Source of the DNA: Epithemia pelagica
Lineage: Eukaryota > Bacillariophyta > Bacillariophyceae > Surirellales > Surirellaceae
Direction: 5' to 3'
DNA length: 64,000 bases
NCBI GenBank assembly: GCA_946965045.2
Contig: OX337231.1
Coordinates: 1-64,000, forward strand
Position 1 is the stretch's first letter, and the number at the start of each line of letters is the position of its first letter. A program made the translations under genes and the position numbers. A model generated the notes under the pieces. That model made no database searches and was not told the origin of the DNA. It saw only the letters and a program-made list of their open reading frames with translations. Positions 10,601 through 19,209 of this stretch are shown here, piece by piece.

Positions 10601-10857
10601 CGAGAAGGGAACGACTGCTGAAACCTGTCGGTGTACGTTGGATCAAGCCAAAATGTATGCGGTGCGTACAGCTTTCGCTTTGCATATGAGAAACGGAGTC
10701 GTGGTGGTTGTCGTGAACGTTGGGTAGGGACTGGAGCAGGCACTGATGACACTTGGCTTGATTCGTTGTCTTGGGTTGATGAGTCAAGCAATGGTTGCGA
10801 ATAGGCGCTTGTGGACGTTTGCGTATCTTCAATGGAATCGGAGGTAGATGACGACAT
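7690..10857 (-). CDS. piggyBac-like transposase (DDE_Tnp_1_7)
   Basis: This 1055-residue transposase cuts and pastes the surrounding element. I start it at the ATG at 10857 (MSSSTSD); the frame upstream has no ATG. The first 400 or so residues hold a small folded region and a long low-complexity acidic and Ser/Thr-rich stretch. The catalytic domain follows, with three recognisable acidic motifs: LAFDEGGIGCRSRYC, HISMDNRYCSPK and MGGVDNGDQMRF, the D, D, D sites of piggyBac. A cysteine/histidine-rich C-terminal finger follows (pairs such as CAVC and CAMCGIC). The tail is strongly acidic with ADEVGDD repeats. At more than 1000 residues it is much longer than the roughly 600-residue insect prototype, mainly because of its N-terminal extension and acidic tail. 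All key residues are present, so it may be active. Confidence 0.9.
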   Translation of the reverse strand: MSSSTSDSIEDTQTSTSAYSQPLLDSSTQDNESSQVSSVPAPVPTQRSRQPPRLRFSYAKRKLYAPHTFWLDPTYTDRFQQSFPSRDMRTPLVLEGQIIACPTTKNGYVYVVSWDQRNFTTLNPQWVRRQFTSSPFIKEKFQQFIVDFDEATLARKHESQRNNATAHPATVTQTATAPQQPLAETRTTTNNPSTTVEPDRRATRTTSPLQQGTNERTTSVPNTIERARRRAALTTATGEESSPAISNLTDPVPPEANNDNTPRNDDSRPIRLFGSGSTTAPAQPVDDDNDVPRRSRRHNQAESSDSSDSDEDNGDEDLEPDTQQPRFDNPLDEVAQSDTDEAQAEDAQEGNEGANVSGANNQTSIRQLMDALSFAYHEISMSTLPSNWIGKEDNHQSLYKGPDGLRPGVSDNFSNPWECFQFVGGLSSSTIARMATATNMYFDQKIKPNLLSRRGYYHSQRWENVTIEEMTRFLGIILMMSLRPVDGGGYAAHFQTSNRVYNVGAGHPLVEIKNSTGWASQYMKLARFRQIRGAFHLEEESSRRGGDKCHQLRKLITSMNAASRRSFYVPKDLAFDEGGIGCRSRYCPVRQYNKDKPQKFRVDFFILSSSSTYAILHLDVYQGANATNSYIHQQALNLPTTMKAVVNACYQLEMHKLTDGYRHISMDNRYCSPKLAVILRDRLRIFSAGTCRANRVGWDKNKLNLKKGSDNRGAVLLYHDAVNGLVLGQWVDSKTVNFVSSFEDSGSGTVLRQVGSEKRELTCPVPLIRYQNNMGGVDNGDQMRFQFGGFANVTHFKKWYKKAGLAILDCMLLNSYIAWNLSAGDRLRSRRRKLSRHGFYTIVAQMMCSYRTPQEVDPLARRTTNTERPAPCAHGHYPVAIEDKKQVACAVCLLEYRWKKDTMKMAGIYKNVGRCAMCGICAHLVGCQSRADEGWKIHSLPQFKNMTCFEIVHCSEGQEIFVAAEEGARYTYTVRKNHETVAKLREDHGLQPSHSRKRSAVEFRMQRRQIRQRADEVGDDADEVGDDDNADEMEDVVEDNSNSENNSDVEDTEEV

Positions 10858-11147
10858 GGCCTTTTGTATTTCAGTTCGTTGTAATGTTACGAAGCAGAAT
10901 GGAGAAGGTTGGCACTTGATTGTACTTCGGGAGAAAGAAATCAGCAATCAAACATGGACCTCTGGAGTCAGACAACAAAAATGAGGACAATCGTTGAACT
11001 TTCAAACGAGAGGATGAGAGCAATAACGAAGGAATCGGTGTACAATATCATATATCAAAATGTTCCAAATGGCAAAACCTACCAGAATAAAGGGTTCAAA
11101 ATGATATGACGTCAATAATGAGTATCATACAAAGAGAGGAAGATATG

Positions 11148-11198
11148 GGAGTAGTGTATTTACTACTCGACTTTATCGGAGTAGTGTATTTACTACTC
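11148..11198. repeat. Right subterminal tandem palindromes
   Basis: GGAGTAGTGTATTTACTACTC occurs twice, at 11148-11168 and 11178-11198, with a 30-bp period. Each copy folds by GAGTAGT/ACTACTC, the core also used in the left subterminal hairpin. Confidence 0.7.
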
Positions 11199-11200
11199 GA

Positions 11201-11214
11201 TTACGAATGGCGTT
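11201..11214 (-). repeat. Right terminal inverted repeat of piggyBac-like element
   Basis: TTACGAATGGCGTT is the exact reverse complement of 6701-6714. The outer tetramer TTCA replaces the expected TTAA. Confidence 0.75.
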
Positions 11215-11216
11215 CA

Positions 11217-12553
11217 AAGAACGCCGCTATCTCGCGTTGTGCGTACGCATTGTGCATATGCCCTCTCTTGTTTCGGTTAAAAAGGGTTGCGGCCGCGGAA
11301 GTTGCAAGTTGCAAGACAATCAACGAGAGCACAAAGCATAAACCAAAGATGGAGGACTCGTTGTTTTCCCTCTTCATTGTTGACTGTCATGGTGAATCAT
11401 GTTGTTGTTCATGGCCAATGTAGATGTAGGTTGTAGGTTGAAGTCCAATCGTCCTATTGTATTCCCTGTCCGATTTCCGATTGATTGTCTGATAATCGAA
11501 CACATCAATAGTTTGAATGATGCATTTGTTTGATTGTTGCATTCCTTCCAATCCGTGATCCTCGAATCATCTTGCTGTGCATGGTTCTTGTCCCATTGTA
11601 GGAAGTAGGGTACACAACAATGGAAAAAGAGATGGTAAGCGATCGTCACAAATCAATACGTGCCATTGCCATGTTTTCGACAAGAGAGATACTGTTGGCA
11701 GCAGACGTTAATTTATTTATGCCGACGGTTATATTGTTAGAATTCTCACCGTCTATGGTGGTTAGATTCTACATCTCATCGATTCCCCATGTCACATAGC
11801 CTCGTGCTATCGTATCATGCCATCTAGCTTCGAGCTATGTTCCCTAGCTTCGCGCTATATCGACCTATATTTCTTCGCAAATCATGAAAAGTGAGAATAG
11901 ATTGACGAACTCACTCTCAAGACTAAACTGGGTCGTGCGGTATTACAACGGACATAAATTTGGCCGTTGCTCGGACATTATACTAACGCCCTAAGCGTAC
12001 GCGCCCGAAATCATCGAGCGCGCCCAAGCGACATCCGAGCGCTGTCGGCATCTATCCGACCCAACGGTCTAAGTATCCCAAGCACGACACACGATCACGC
12101 GAGACCATATTTCCATTCCCACAATCTCCAAATTGTCAACAAGCTGCGCGCCATGAAAACAACTATGCCAACCCAAAGCAAGAGCTGTTGACCCTGTATA
12201 TGTTATCCGTCCACATATACATGTCATATACATCACATGAATCGACTCCAACTATTCCAAACCTGTTGCCGCCAAGAATCTATGACACATGACCCTTGGC
12301 AGGACCGAACATTTCACGTAGACCTATCGTAGTAATCAACACACAATCTAACAATATCACCATTTATCACATCATCTTTTGTGTCCCGACTATCCTTCTG
12401 ATAGACTTCGACTTGCTTGCTTCTTTGACCCTGAGAAGCTTGTATCGGTTGGTGACCTACCTGATTGTCTGCTCTACCGAGCATCAATGTCCCTACGATT
12501 CAGAAAGAATTGTAACAGATTAACAGTCTCAAAGCTTATTTCCTTGTGGTTTC
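11217..12553. other. Intergenic, with three small stem-loops
   Basis: No gene is recognised. Three related 15-nt hairpins of the form TAGC-(C/T)TCG-N-GCTA lie at 11796-11810, 11824-11838 and 11844-11858. The segment from about 12300 onward is probably the 5' flank of the truncated gene that begins at 12554. Confidence 0.4.
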
Positions 12554-12923
12554 ATGGATACTAACGAGCTTATCACTCCTGTACGACAGATCTATCGAGC
12601 CAAACTGCATCCAGGGCAGCCCGATACCCTGGTGCAGCAGGAACTGGTGCCGACGCCGAAGGCAGCCAACACATCGGTCAACATCTCCGTCGACAGTTCC
12701 AACAGCAACCCATTCGAGACTCCAACCCAGCCTCACACTCCGATCCCTGCGCCGTTGCTTCGGCCCCCGAGTCCGCCTCGTCGGCTCGTCCCTTCTCGAT
12801 CCCGTCGTACCACCCGGTTGATTGCTGATCATATCAAGTACTTCCGTCAACCAACTTGTTCGACCTTCGATCCCGAGATCATCCGTGGGGAGACCCAGAT
12901 CGAACACCAGTTCCAATCGGTGA
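12554..12923 (+). pseudogene. Host gene truncated at the subtelomere boundary
   Basis: An open frame begins with ATG (MDTNELITPVRQIYRAKL) and runs for about 123 codons. It is Pro/Ser/Thr-rich in the middle and has a basic RRLVPSRSRRTTR stretch. It stops being native at 12924, where the CCCTAAGG seam and a foreign element end begin; the frame then runs a few codons into the seam. I do not recognise the family. A regulatory protein or a retroelement gag-like protein is possible. It looks like the centromere-side partner of the first seam, which has lost its 3' part. Confidence 0.5.
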
Positions 12924-12931
12924 CCCTAAGG
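12924..12931 (-). other. Telomere-unit seam 1
   Basis: CCCTAAGG joins the truncated gene on the left to the intact 3' terminus of a family-B element on the right. The unit is inverted relative to this arm's telomere, which reads TTAGGG rightward. Confidence 0.75.
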
Positions 12932-12965
12932 AGAAAGTGCCTGTCCGTAGGCCTACGTAGACTCT

Positions 12966-13088
12966 AGCGTCCCACTGCAGAACAGCCCCCATCCCACTTG
13001 TCCCACTGCAGAACCGCCCTCTGTCCCACTGCAGAAGTGCCCTGTCCCACTGCAGAACAGCCTGCTGTCCCACTGCAGAACAGCCCAC
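12966..13088. repeat. Family B 3'-terminal tandem repeats
   Basis: The core TCCCACTGCAGAAC recurs about six times with variable spacers. The same array lies at the other family-B termini (35050-35172 and 39250-39298, opposite strand). CTGCAG in each core is palindromic. Confidence 0.8.
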
Positions 13089-13327
13089 TAGAACAGCCCT
13101 ATTCTAGTCATACCTATGCCCATGCTTATTAGTTAGTCTTAGCTCGACTAGTATCATTTCCCGTCACTACAAGTGCGACTGGGTCAGATTTTTGTGTGAA
13201 ATGACCCTTCTTTGGGCCTAATATTTTTTTGTGAGACGTGATTAGATTTTTTGTGAGATGACTCTTCTATGGGCCTTTTGATGATGGTCTTTAACCCGAC
13301 ACATTGTAACTACTAACTTAATACTAT

Positions 13328-14653
13328 TTACTTGAATGCTTTCTTTGCATATGGATTCCTTGGTAGAGCTGGTCGTGCCACAGACGGTCTGGCTGCTGTG
13401 GTTGCATGAGGTGTCTGCGTCACTGTCATGCCCATCCGTTGTTCAACACTCTGACACAGAAAAGCATGAAACGAATGGCTGTCGCATGTTACTTCGGACA
13501 TGAAATCAGTCATTGCTCTGGATTGTCCATTGGTCTTCCTTGACTCATATACATCGATCATCAGCCGCTTCAATCTTCGTTGTAAAGGACATGCACTGGG
13601 ATGGTGTTGCTTGTAGCCGCGCCTGCTGAACACATCAAAGCAGTAAAAGCAGGCCTTGTTGCTCAAGACTGTTCGGAAATTGACTTGGCACTGTCCTCTC
13701 TGGTGACCTGACTGACCACAGTGGAAGCATGCTCCATAGGGCAGACAGCTTTCACCATTGCATCCTGCCTCCTTGCACACAATGCATTCTCTTGTAAGCC
13801 TTGCCAGATAGGATTCAGCCTTTTCCGCATCAATGTCTTCATTCCTGACCCTCTCCCTGACTCTGGAGTGTCCACTTTGACTTGATTGTTCAACACACCA
13901 ATCACACACACCACAGCAATCCACCTCCAATCCGAATCGTCTTGACAGACCTTGTACTCGGCATGTTCTTTCGGCCAGCCACTTTGCTATTGAACTTGAG
14001 CCAAACACCGACTCAAGGTGAGCTCTTGATTCAGATCCAGTCAGTAATCCTTTGTCTTCAAGTAGCCTCAATGTCTGGTCTTCTTGGAGATCCCTTGCCG
14101 TGTGTCCTGTGCTGTACAACAATGTGACACTCCCATCAGGCTTTCTCTGACTTGGCCGTAGGCGTCCCACAGCTTGGACGATGTTCATTAGACTGTATAT
14201 CATGCCGCATACAATCACATGTCGACAATTGTGATTCTCATTACCACATAGTGCACATGTTGTTGAGACCAAGATTCGGATGTCCCCAGATCTCCACTGC
14301 TGGGCAACTGCTTCTTGTCTACTTGAAGGCTCATCCGATGACAGAGCTTCAACAGAAAGGTTGGTTGATTGCTTGAGGCACTGTGCAATGTCGGTACACT
14401 GCTGTTTAGTCGCCACAATCACATGTACACAGGTTGATGACTCTTTGGTTACTTTGCCTTTGGTGCAGATCACTGTGTCATGGACTAGTTGTGATGATTG
14501 GACTGTCTCAATTCGGAAACCCTTAGGGAAGATTCCCAATAGAGTTCTCCCCGTAATCAATCGATCGAGACGAAGGCCCAAGTATTCATAAAGACTCTCT
14601 ACCAGAGGCCCGGGAAGAGTTCCAGAGAGTGTGGTGAGGGGCACCCCAAATTG
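13328..14653 (-). pseudogene. C-terminal fragment of family B RecQ-like helicase
   Basis: This fragment starts in motif III (VPLTTLSGTLPG) and runs through the second RecA-like domain (motif IV VHVIVATKQQ, motif V ILVSTTCALCGNENHNC, motif VI MNIVQAVGRLRPSQR) to the natural stop. It ends with cysteine clusters CCGVCDWC and CIVCKEAGCNGESC, the knuckle CFHCGQSGHQRGQC and a further Cys/His finger. Motif VI keeps GRLRP here, whereas the right-arm copy reads GGLRP. Walker A, DEVH and the recombinase-like region are missing, so it cannot act as a helicase. The open frame runs past the seam into unrelated DNA but has no native start. Confidence 0.85.
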
Positions 14654-14661
14654 CCCTAAGG
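14654..14661 (-). other. Telomere-unit seam 2
   Basis: CCCTAAGG joins the truncated family-B helicase (left) to the intact 5' terminus of an A1 element (right). The intact relative has GGG at 33486-33488 exactly at this breakpoint. Confidence 0.8.
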
Positions 14662-15146
14662 ATATTTGCCTTTTTTGGGTGTCTTTAGTACTAGAGACCG
14701 TAGGATTTGAACGTGTGCATATGAGCACAAGGGGCTATAGTATCTGTGCATATGAGCAATGCTATATATGCCTTTTGTTGCAAAAGAGCACTGCCCCTTG
14801 TGCAGATGAGCACAGAATGTCTATGCCCCGCTCAAGTCTAATTTCTAAGCACTCATATTCAATATGAGTCCTGAATTTCATTGATTACTAACCATTACCG
14901 CACTCTTAGTTGTTCCCCCGTTCTTTTGGCGCGAAAAGCTTGCCTGCGTGCCCCTTCGCGCCAAACATTTTCACCTGAAAACCTCAATAGGCCCAACATC
15001 TTCACCTGAAAACCTCAATTGGCCCAACAAAAGGTCATTGTTGTTTCATGAATTATGACTCTTGCAAAGAAGCCCATCCTTGCTTTTGCTTGAGAGTCGG
15101 CTGGTTATGTCTCTTCCTCTGTTCCATGCACACGAGGAAACCAGCA
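14662..15146 (+). promoter_or_regulatory. A1 terminus and upstream region: iterons, palindrome, E2F-like sites
   Basis: Three iterons of the form GTGCATATGAGCAC lie at 14715-14728, 14746-14758 and 14800-14813. A 19-bp palindrome, ACTCATATTCAATATGAGT, lies at 14851-14869. Two opposed E2F-like sites follow, TTTTGGCGCGAAAA at 14924-14937 and TTCGCGCCAAA at 14955-14965, and then a direct repeat of about 30 bp (14970-15027) containing TCACCTGAAAACCTCAAT. Related iterons and E2F-like sites occur upstream of A2 and A3. This suggests replication-linked expression and a protein-binding element end; both are inferred. Confidence 0.6.
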
Positions 15147-17980
15147 ATGGCTACCAACAATGGGCCTGGAACGCCATCTCCATCCCGGAGACGGCCTGTG
15201 AAGAAGATCCGTTCCGATCAGGGCATTGGCTTGTCATGTTTAGATGCTACAATTGTGACACCCTTTGGTATGGGATGCGGCATATGCAAGAAATCATTCG
15301 GAGAAAGTCTTTGGTCCATGCAGCGGCATCTAAATCAACATGGAGTCTGTGTCTCAGCAACTGACAACCGACTCCTTGTTGCAAGAAAACAGTCCCTTGA
15401 GCAAATTTTGCAAGAAGACCCTCATACCGCAAAAAACTTCTTCACGGGGAGGTCTGTTCTTGGATATTCTTGCAGGTGTCTTGTTGGCTGGACAAGACTC
15501 AGCAATGTTTTGCGTCATCTCTCCTCACCTAACTCTTGTGGAGCCATTGGGCCTGAGAGGGAACAATTGCAGGTCACTTCTTGTGGGAGGCTGGTATCTA
15601 TGACTGCTGTCAGTATGAAATATTCCCAAGAGGATCCAATCTTGAAAACAAAGAGAGCGGTCACCCAAACTTTCCATATGGTATCTGAGGAGATGGTTGA
15701 TTGTTTTGTTCCTTTGTTTCATCCATTGGCTCAGGAGGAACACTACTCTTCCAAGCCAGATGGAGCAACCTTTCAAGAACGGATGGAAAATTTGCTTTCT
15801 CTGACAACCACTAGCGGCAAAGATGAAGTCAACGAACCCATACTCAAGTTTTTCTATGATTTTGGAGAGAAGTGGTTGTTGCATGGCGCTCCAATTCATG
15901 TGAAAATGGTCCCAGCAAATTTTCGGTCGAAGCTTTTGGTATTTGATGGTACAAGGGAAAGTGGGTCACATGCTGGAGCAAATACGACCTACACATTCAC
16001 CAAGTTTCCAAACCGACTTGTTCCAGAGCTCAAGAAATTGTTGTGCTTCATCCACAAGCAGCAGCCATCCATTATGAAGAGAGAATGTGACTTACAGTCA
16101 TTACTTGTTGATCTGTGTCTCGAGACACCTGACTCTGTCAGGCACCATACTATGCTCATGACTTATGCGGTTGGCCGGACTTTGCAGCATAAGGACACCG
16201 CAGGGTCATTGTCCGTACTGGGCCCATCACGTATCGCAACAATGTATTCCGCTCTGCTCACCATTCTAAGGGCGAGTATATGTTCCTTGATCTACAAAAT
16301 GGACAAAGATTATTCTCAACAGGCCTTGACTCTAGTAAAACGGGCACAGGAATCCATAACAATCAATTTCTTGGCAAGTTCCATTCGACGCATGCGCGAA
16401 AAAGAAGCACTTATGCCATCTTCCCGGAAAGTGTCCATTCGAACCACAAAAGATATATTGGTTGACAACTTCCTTTTTAAATTTGATATTTGGACGAATG
16501 TTGTACCATGTATTGAAGAAAAGTGTATTTCATCTTTCAGAACTCTTCTGGTTGGTGACCAATGGACTGATTTCCTCAACCTAAATTTGCACTTGTACGT
16601 CAATTTGGCTCCATCTTCTGGATTGGTGTCTCTTCAGGTCGAGAAAGAATCTTCTATCATAACATCTGAAGTGATTCAAGTGCACCATGCCTTCAATGCA
16701 ACATCTGTTGATATTCTGGTATCATTCTTGGAACTTGCATTCCACGGAACAGGGTTGGGCTCCATGCGATATGCAGAAATTGAAAGGTGTCTGTTTAGTA
16801 GCATTCGTTGGCATGGCCAACAATGCTACTATTACAGTCACACCGAGAAAGTATACACTGCACTCAACAACAAACCTGGAAAGCTTGTTGAACACAAGCT
16901 ACCCAAGTCACTTGGACGCATATTTTTGGTCTTCAGAGTTGTATGTCAACACCTTCAGTCACAGCTGAAGCATGACTTGCGGAGACTTGTACCAGTGAGA
17001 AATAACAGGGTACACGAGATGACCGATGCTGTGGCAACAATCTTTGGCTTCGAAAACCGACCGGATTGCACACAAGTAAGGCACTTGTGGACATCAATCT
17101 CTAATATTCTTTTCCCGGAGTTTGATGAAATGTCGATCCAGAATCAGTACACAACCAAGACTGTGGCTGAACAGTCAGGTCACAGCCTCATAACACATCG
17201 TGACCATTATGGGTCAAGCAATGTAGCTGCAAAAGAAGACTTGTTCGAGACATATCATAAAGCACTGGGTGAAAAGTCTGTTGGGAAAGAATCAGTGACC
17301 ATGAAACGAGACTTGACGGATGGGGAGATATTGAGGACATTGCACAAACTCTTTGGGCCTAGTGCCACATACACGTGTTCTGAACAACACGCCATGTTGG
17401 CTTTTGCATCGAGAGAAAGCACATGTCATGGACACTTTGGTTTACCATGTGGAGGTGGCAAGTCACTATCATGGTTAGTCCCGGTGGTAGGAGCCAAGCT
17501 ACATCACTTGGCTCCCAAGACCTATATGGTAGTCGTGCCCTACAAATTTTTATCTGGTTACCATGAAGAACAAGTATCACGCAACTTGCCATCAGGTGTG
17601 GAAGTGTCTTCCATGACAGTTTCAGGCAATCAAGTTACGGCAGACCGACTGCCTGATGGTCTCCATGACTTCAAAATGTTGCCAGACATTGTTTTCTTCA
17701 GTCTCGAGGCCATATGGATGTTGGAGAAATATCATTCCTCTACTATAGAAGAGTGGGTGGAGAAGTCAGCTTTGGCCAAAATCATAATTGATGAGGTTCA
17801 CACAATTTACTCGGAGCTTTCCTTTCGGTCCAAATTTGATTGCCTTCCACGTCTTGTTCGCTACGGAGTGCCCGTCATGACCTTAAGTGGGTCCCTCCCA
17901 CGGTTTTCATTGCCAAGTCTTATGAGATACATGTCAATGACTCAAAGACAAGATCTCAAAGATATGACAATCGGATATGC
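15147..17980 (+). pseudogene. A1 zinc finger / recombinase-like / RecQ-like helicase, 3'-truncated by telomere
   Basis: I start at the ATG at 15147 (MATNNGPGTPSPSRRRP) because A2 and A3 begin with the same PGTPSPSRRRP box; the upstream ATG at 15048 adds a stretch they lack. A C2H2-type finger (MGCGICKKSF...MQRHLNQHG) lies near residues 40-65. A region shared by all families holds R541, K568, R645, H679 and Y688, the arrangement of tyrosine recombinases, with H and Y nine residues apart. Helicase Walker A (CGGGKS, K772), DEVH (from 882) and SGSLP follow. The gene stops at residue 945 where telomere repeats begin, so motifs IV-VI and the zinc knuckles are lost. Unlike the right-arm A1 copies it has GAG rather than a stop near residue 90. 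Confidence 0.85.
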
Positions 17981-18507
17981 TAGGGTTAGGGTTAGGGTTA
18001 GGGTTAGGGTTAGGGTTAGGGTTAGGGTTAGGGTTAGGGTTAGGGTTAGGGTTAGGGTTAGGGTTAGGGTTAGGGTTAGGGTTAGGGTTAGGGTTAGGGT
18101 TAGGGTTAGGGTTAGGGTTAGGGTTAGGGTTAGGGTTAGGGTTAGGGTTAGGGTTAGGGTTAGGGTTAGGGTTAGGGTTAGGGTTAGGGTTAGGGTTAGG
18201 GTTAGGGTTAGGGTTAGGGTTAGGGTTAGGGTTAGGGTTAGGGTTAGGGTTAGGGTTAGGGTTAGGGTTAGGGTTAGGGTTAGGGTTAGGGTTAGGGTTA
18301 GGGTTAGGGTTAGGGTTAGGGTTAGGGTTAGGGTTAGGGTTAGGGTTAGGGTTAGGGTTAGGGTTAGGGTTAGGGTTAGGGTTAGGGTTAGGGTTAGGGT
18401 TAGGGTTAGGGTTAGGGTTAGGGTTAGGGTTAGGGTTAGGGTTAGGGTTAGGGTTAGGGTTAGGGTTAGGGTTAGGGTTAGGGTTAGGGTTAGGGTTAGG
18501 GTTAGGG
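17981..18507 (+). repeat. Telomere of the left chromosome arm, (TTAGGG)n
   Basis: There are 527 bp of perfect TTAGGG repeats, about 88 units, reading out to the assembly gap. The repeats start abruptly inside the A1 helicase gene with TAGGG, as expected for telomere addition to a broken end. Confidence 0.97.
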
Positions 18508-18707
18508 NNNNNNNNNNNNNNNNNNNNNNNNNNNNNNNNNNNNNNNNNNNNNNNNNNNNNNNNNNNNNNNNNNNNNNNNNNNNNNNNNNNNNNNNNNNNN
18601 NNNNNNNNNNNNNNNNNNNNNNNNNNNNNNNNNNNNNNNNNNNNNNNNNNNNNNNNNNNNNNNNNNNNNNNNNNNNNNNNNNNNNNNNNNNNNNNNNNNN
18701 NNNNNNN
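18508..18707. other. Assembly gap of exactly 200 N between two telomeres
   Basis: The run is exactly 200 N and lies between a TTAGGG tract and a CCCTAA tract. A fixed-length gap between two outward-facing telomeres is best read as a scaffolding join of two chromosome ends. Confidence 0.95.
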
Positions 18708-19209
18708 ACCCTAACCCTAACCCTAACCCTAACCCTAACCCTAACCCTAACCCTAACCCTAACCCTAACCCTAACCCTAACCCTAACCCTAACCCTAACC
18801 CTAACCCTAACCCTAACCCTAACCCTAACCCTAACCCTAACCCTAACCCTAACCCTAACCCTAACCCTAACCCTAACCCTAACCCTAACCCTAACCCTAA
18901 CCCTAACCCTAACCCTAACCCTAACCCTAACCCTAACCCTAACCCTAACCCTAACCCTAACCCTAACCCTAACCCTAACCCTAACCCTAACCCTAACCCT
19001 AACCCTAACCCTAACCCTAACCCTAACCCTAACCCTAACCCTAACCCTAACCCTAACCCTAACCCTAACCCTAACCCTAACCCTAACCCTAACCCTAACC
19101 CTAACCCTAACCCTAACCCTAACCCTAACCCTAACCCTAACCCTAACCCTAACCCTAACCCTAACCCTAACCCTAACCCTAACCCTAACCCTAACCCTAA
19201 CCCTAACCC
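18708..19209 (-). repeat. Telomere of the right chromosome arm, (CCCTAA)n
   Basis: There are 502 bp of perfect CCCTAA repeats, about 84 units, ending directly at the satellite at 19210. Confidence 0.97.

Larger units (their letters stand above)
6699..11216. mobile_element. piggyBac-like DNA transposon, complete
   Basis: The element is bounded by a 14-bp perfect terminal inverted repeat (AACGCCATTCGTAA at 6701-6714, its complement at 11201-11214). The left end sits in TTAA (6699-6702), the piggyBac target. The matching right tetramer reads TTCA (11213-11216), one base off. Palindromic subterminal repeats built on the same ACTACTC core lie just inside both ends. Inside are a minus-strand piggyBac transposase and a small plus-strand spliced gene, converging with about 70 bp between their stop codons. 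Both genes are open and the inverted repeats match perfectly, so the element is probably young. Confidence 0.8.
12932..14653 (-). mobile_element. Family B helicase element, truncated at its 5' side
   Basis: This copy begins at its intact 3' terminus (12932, reading inward from the seam), passes through ctgcagtgggac-type tandem repeats and contains only the C-terminal part of the helicase gene. It is cut at 14653 within helicase motif III by seam 2. It is nearly identical to the right-arm copy at 33486-35212. Confidence 0.75.
14662..17980 (+). mobile_element. A1 helicase element, cut by the telomere
   Basis: The element starts at its intact 5' terminus (GATATTTGCC, after the CCTAAG of the seam), carries the A1 upstream region and about two thirds of the helicase gene, and is cut at 17980 where (TTAGGG)n begins. 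It reads toward the telomere. It is a near copy of 35219-38096 on the other chromosome arm. Confidence 0.8.

Noticed and set aside
13328-14728. A complete 466-residue helicase gene starting near 14728
   Set aside because: Its first 25 codons are A1 terminal DNA beyond the seam, and the remaining part begins in helicase motif III.
15048-15146. Longer N-terminus for A1 from the ATG at 15048
   Set aside because: A2 and A3 begin at the PGTPSPSRRRP box, and the extra 33 residues lie in the upstream region with no counterpart in A2 or A3.
18508-18707. Natural head-to-head telomere fusion as in an ancestral chromosome fusion
   Set aside because: The gap is exactly 200 N and both flanking arrays are long and perfect, which fits scaffolding of two ends better than an aged fusion.
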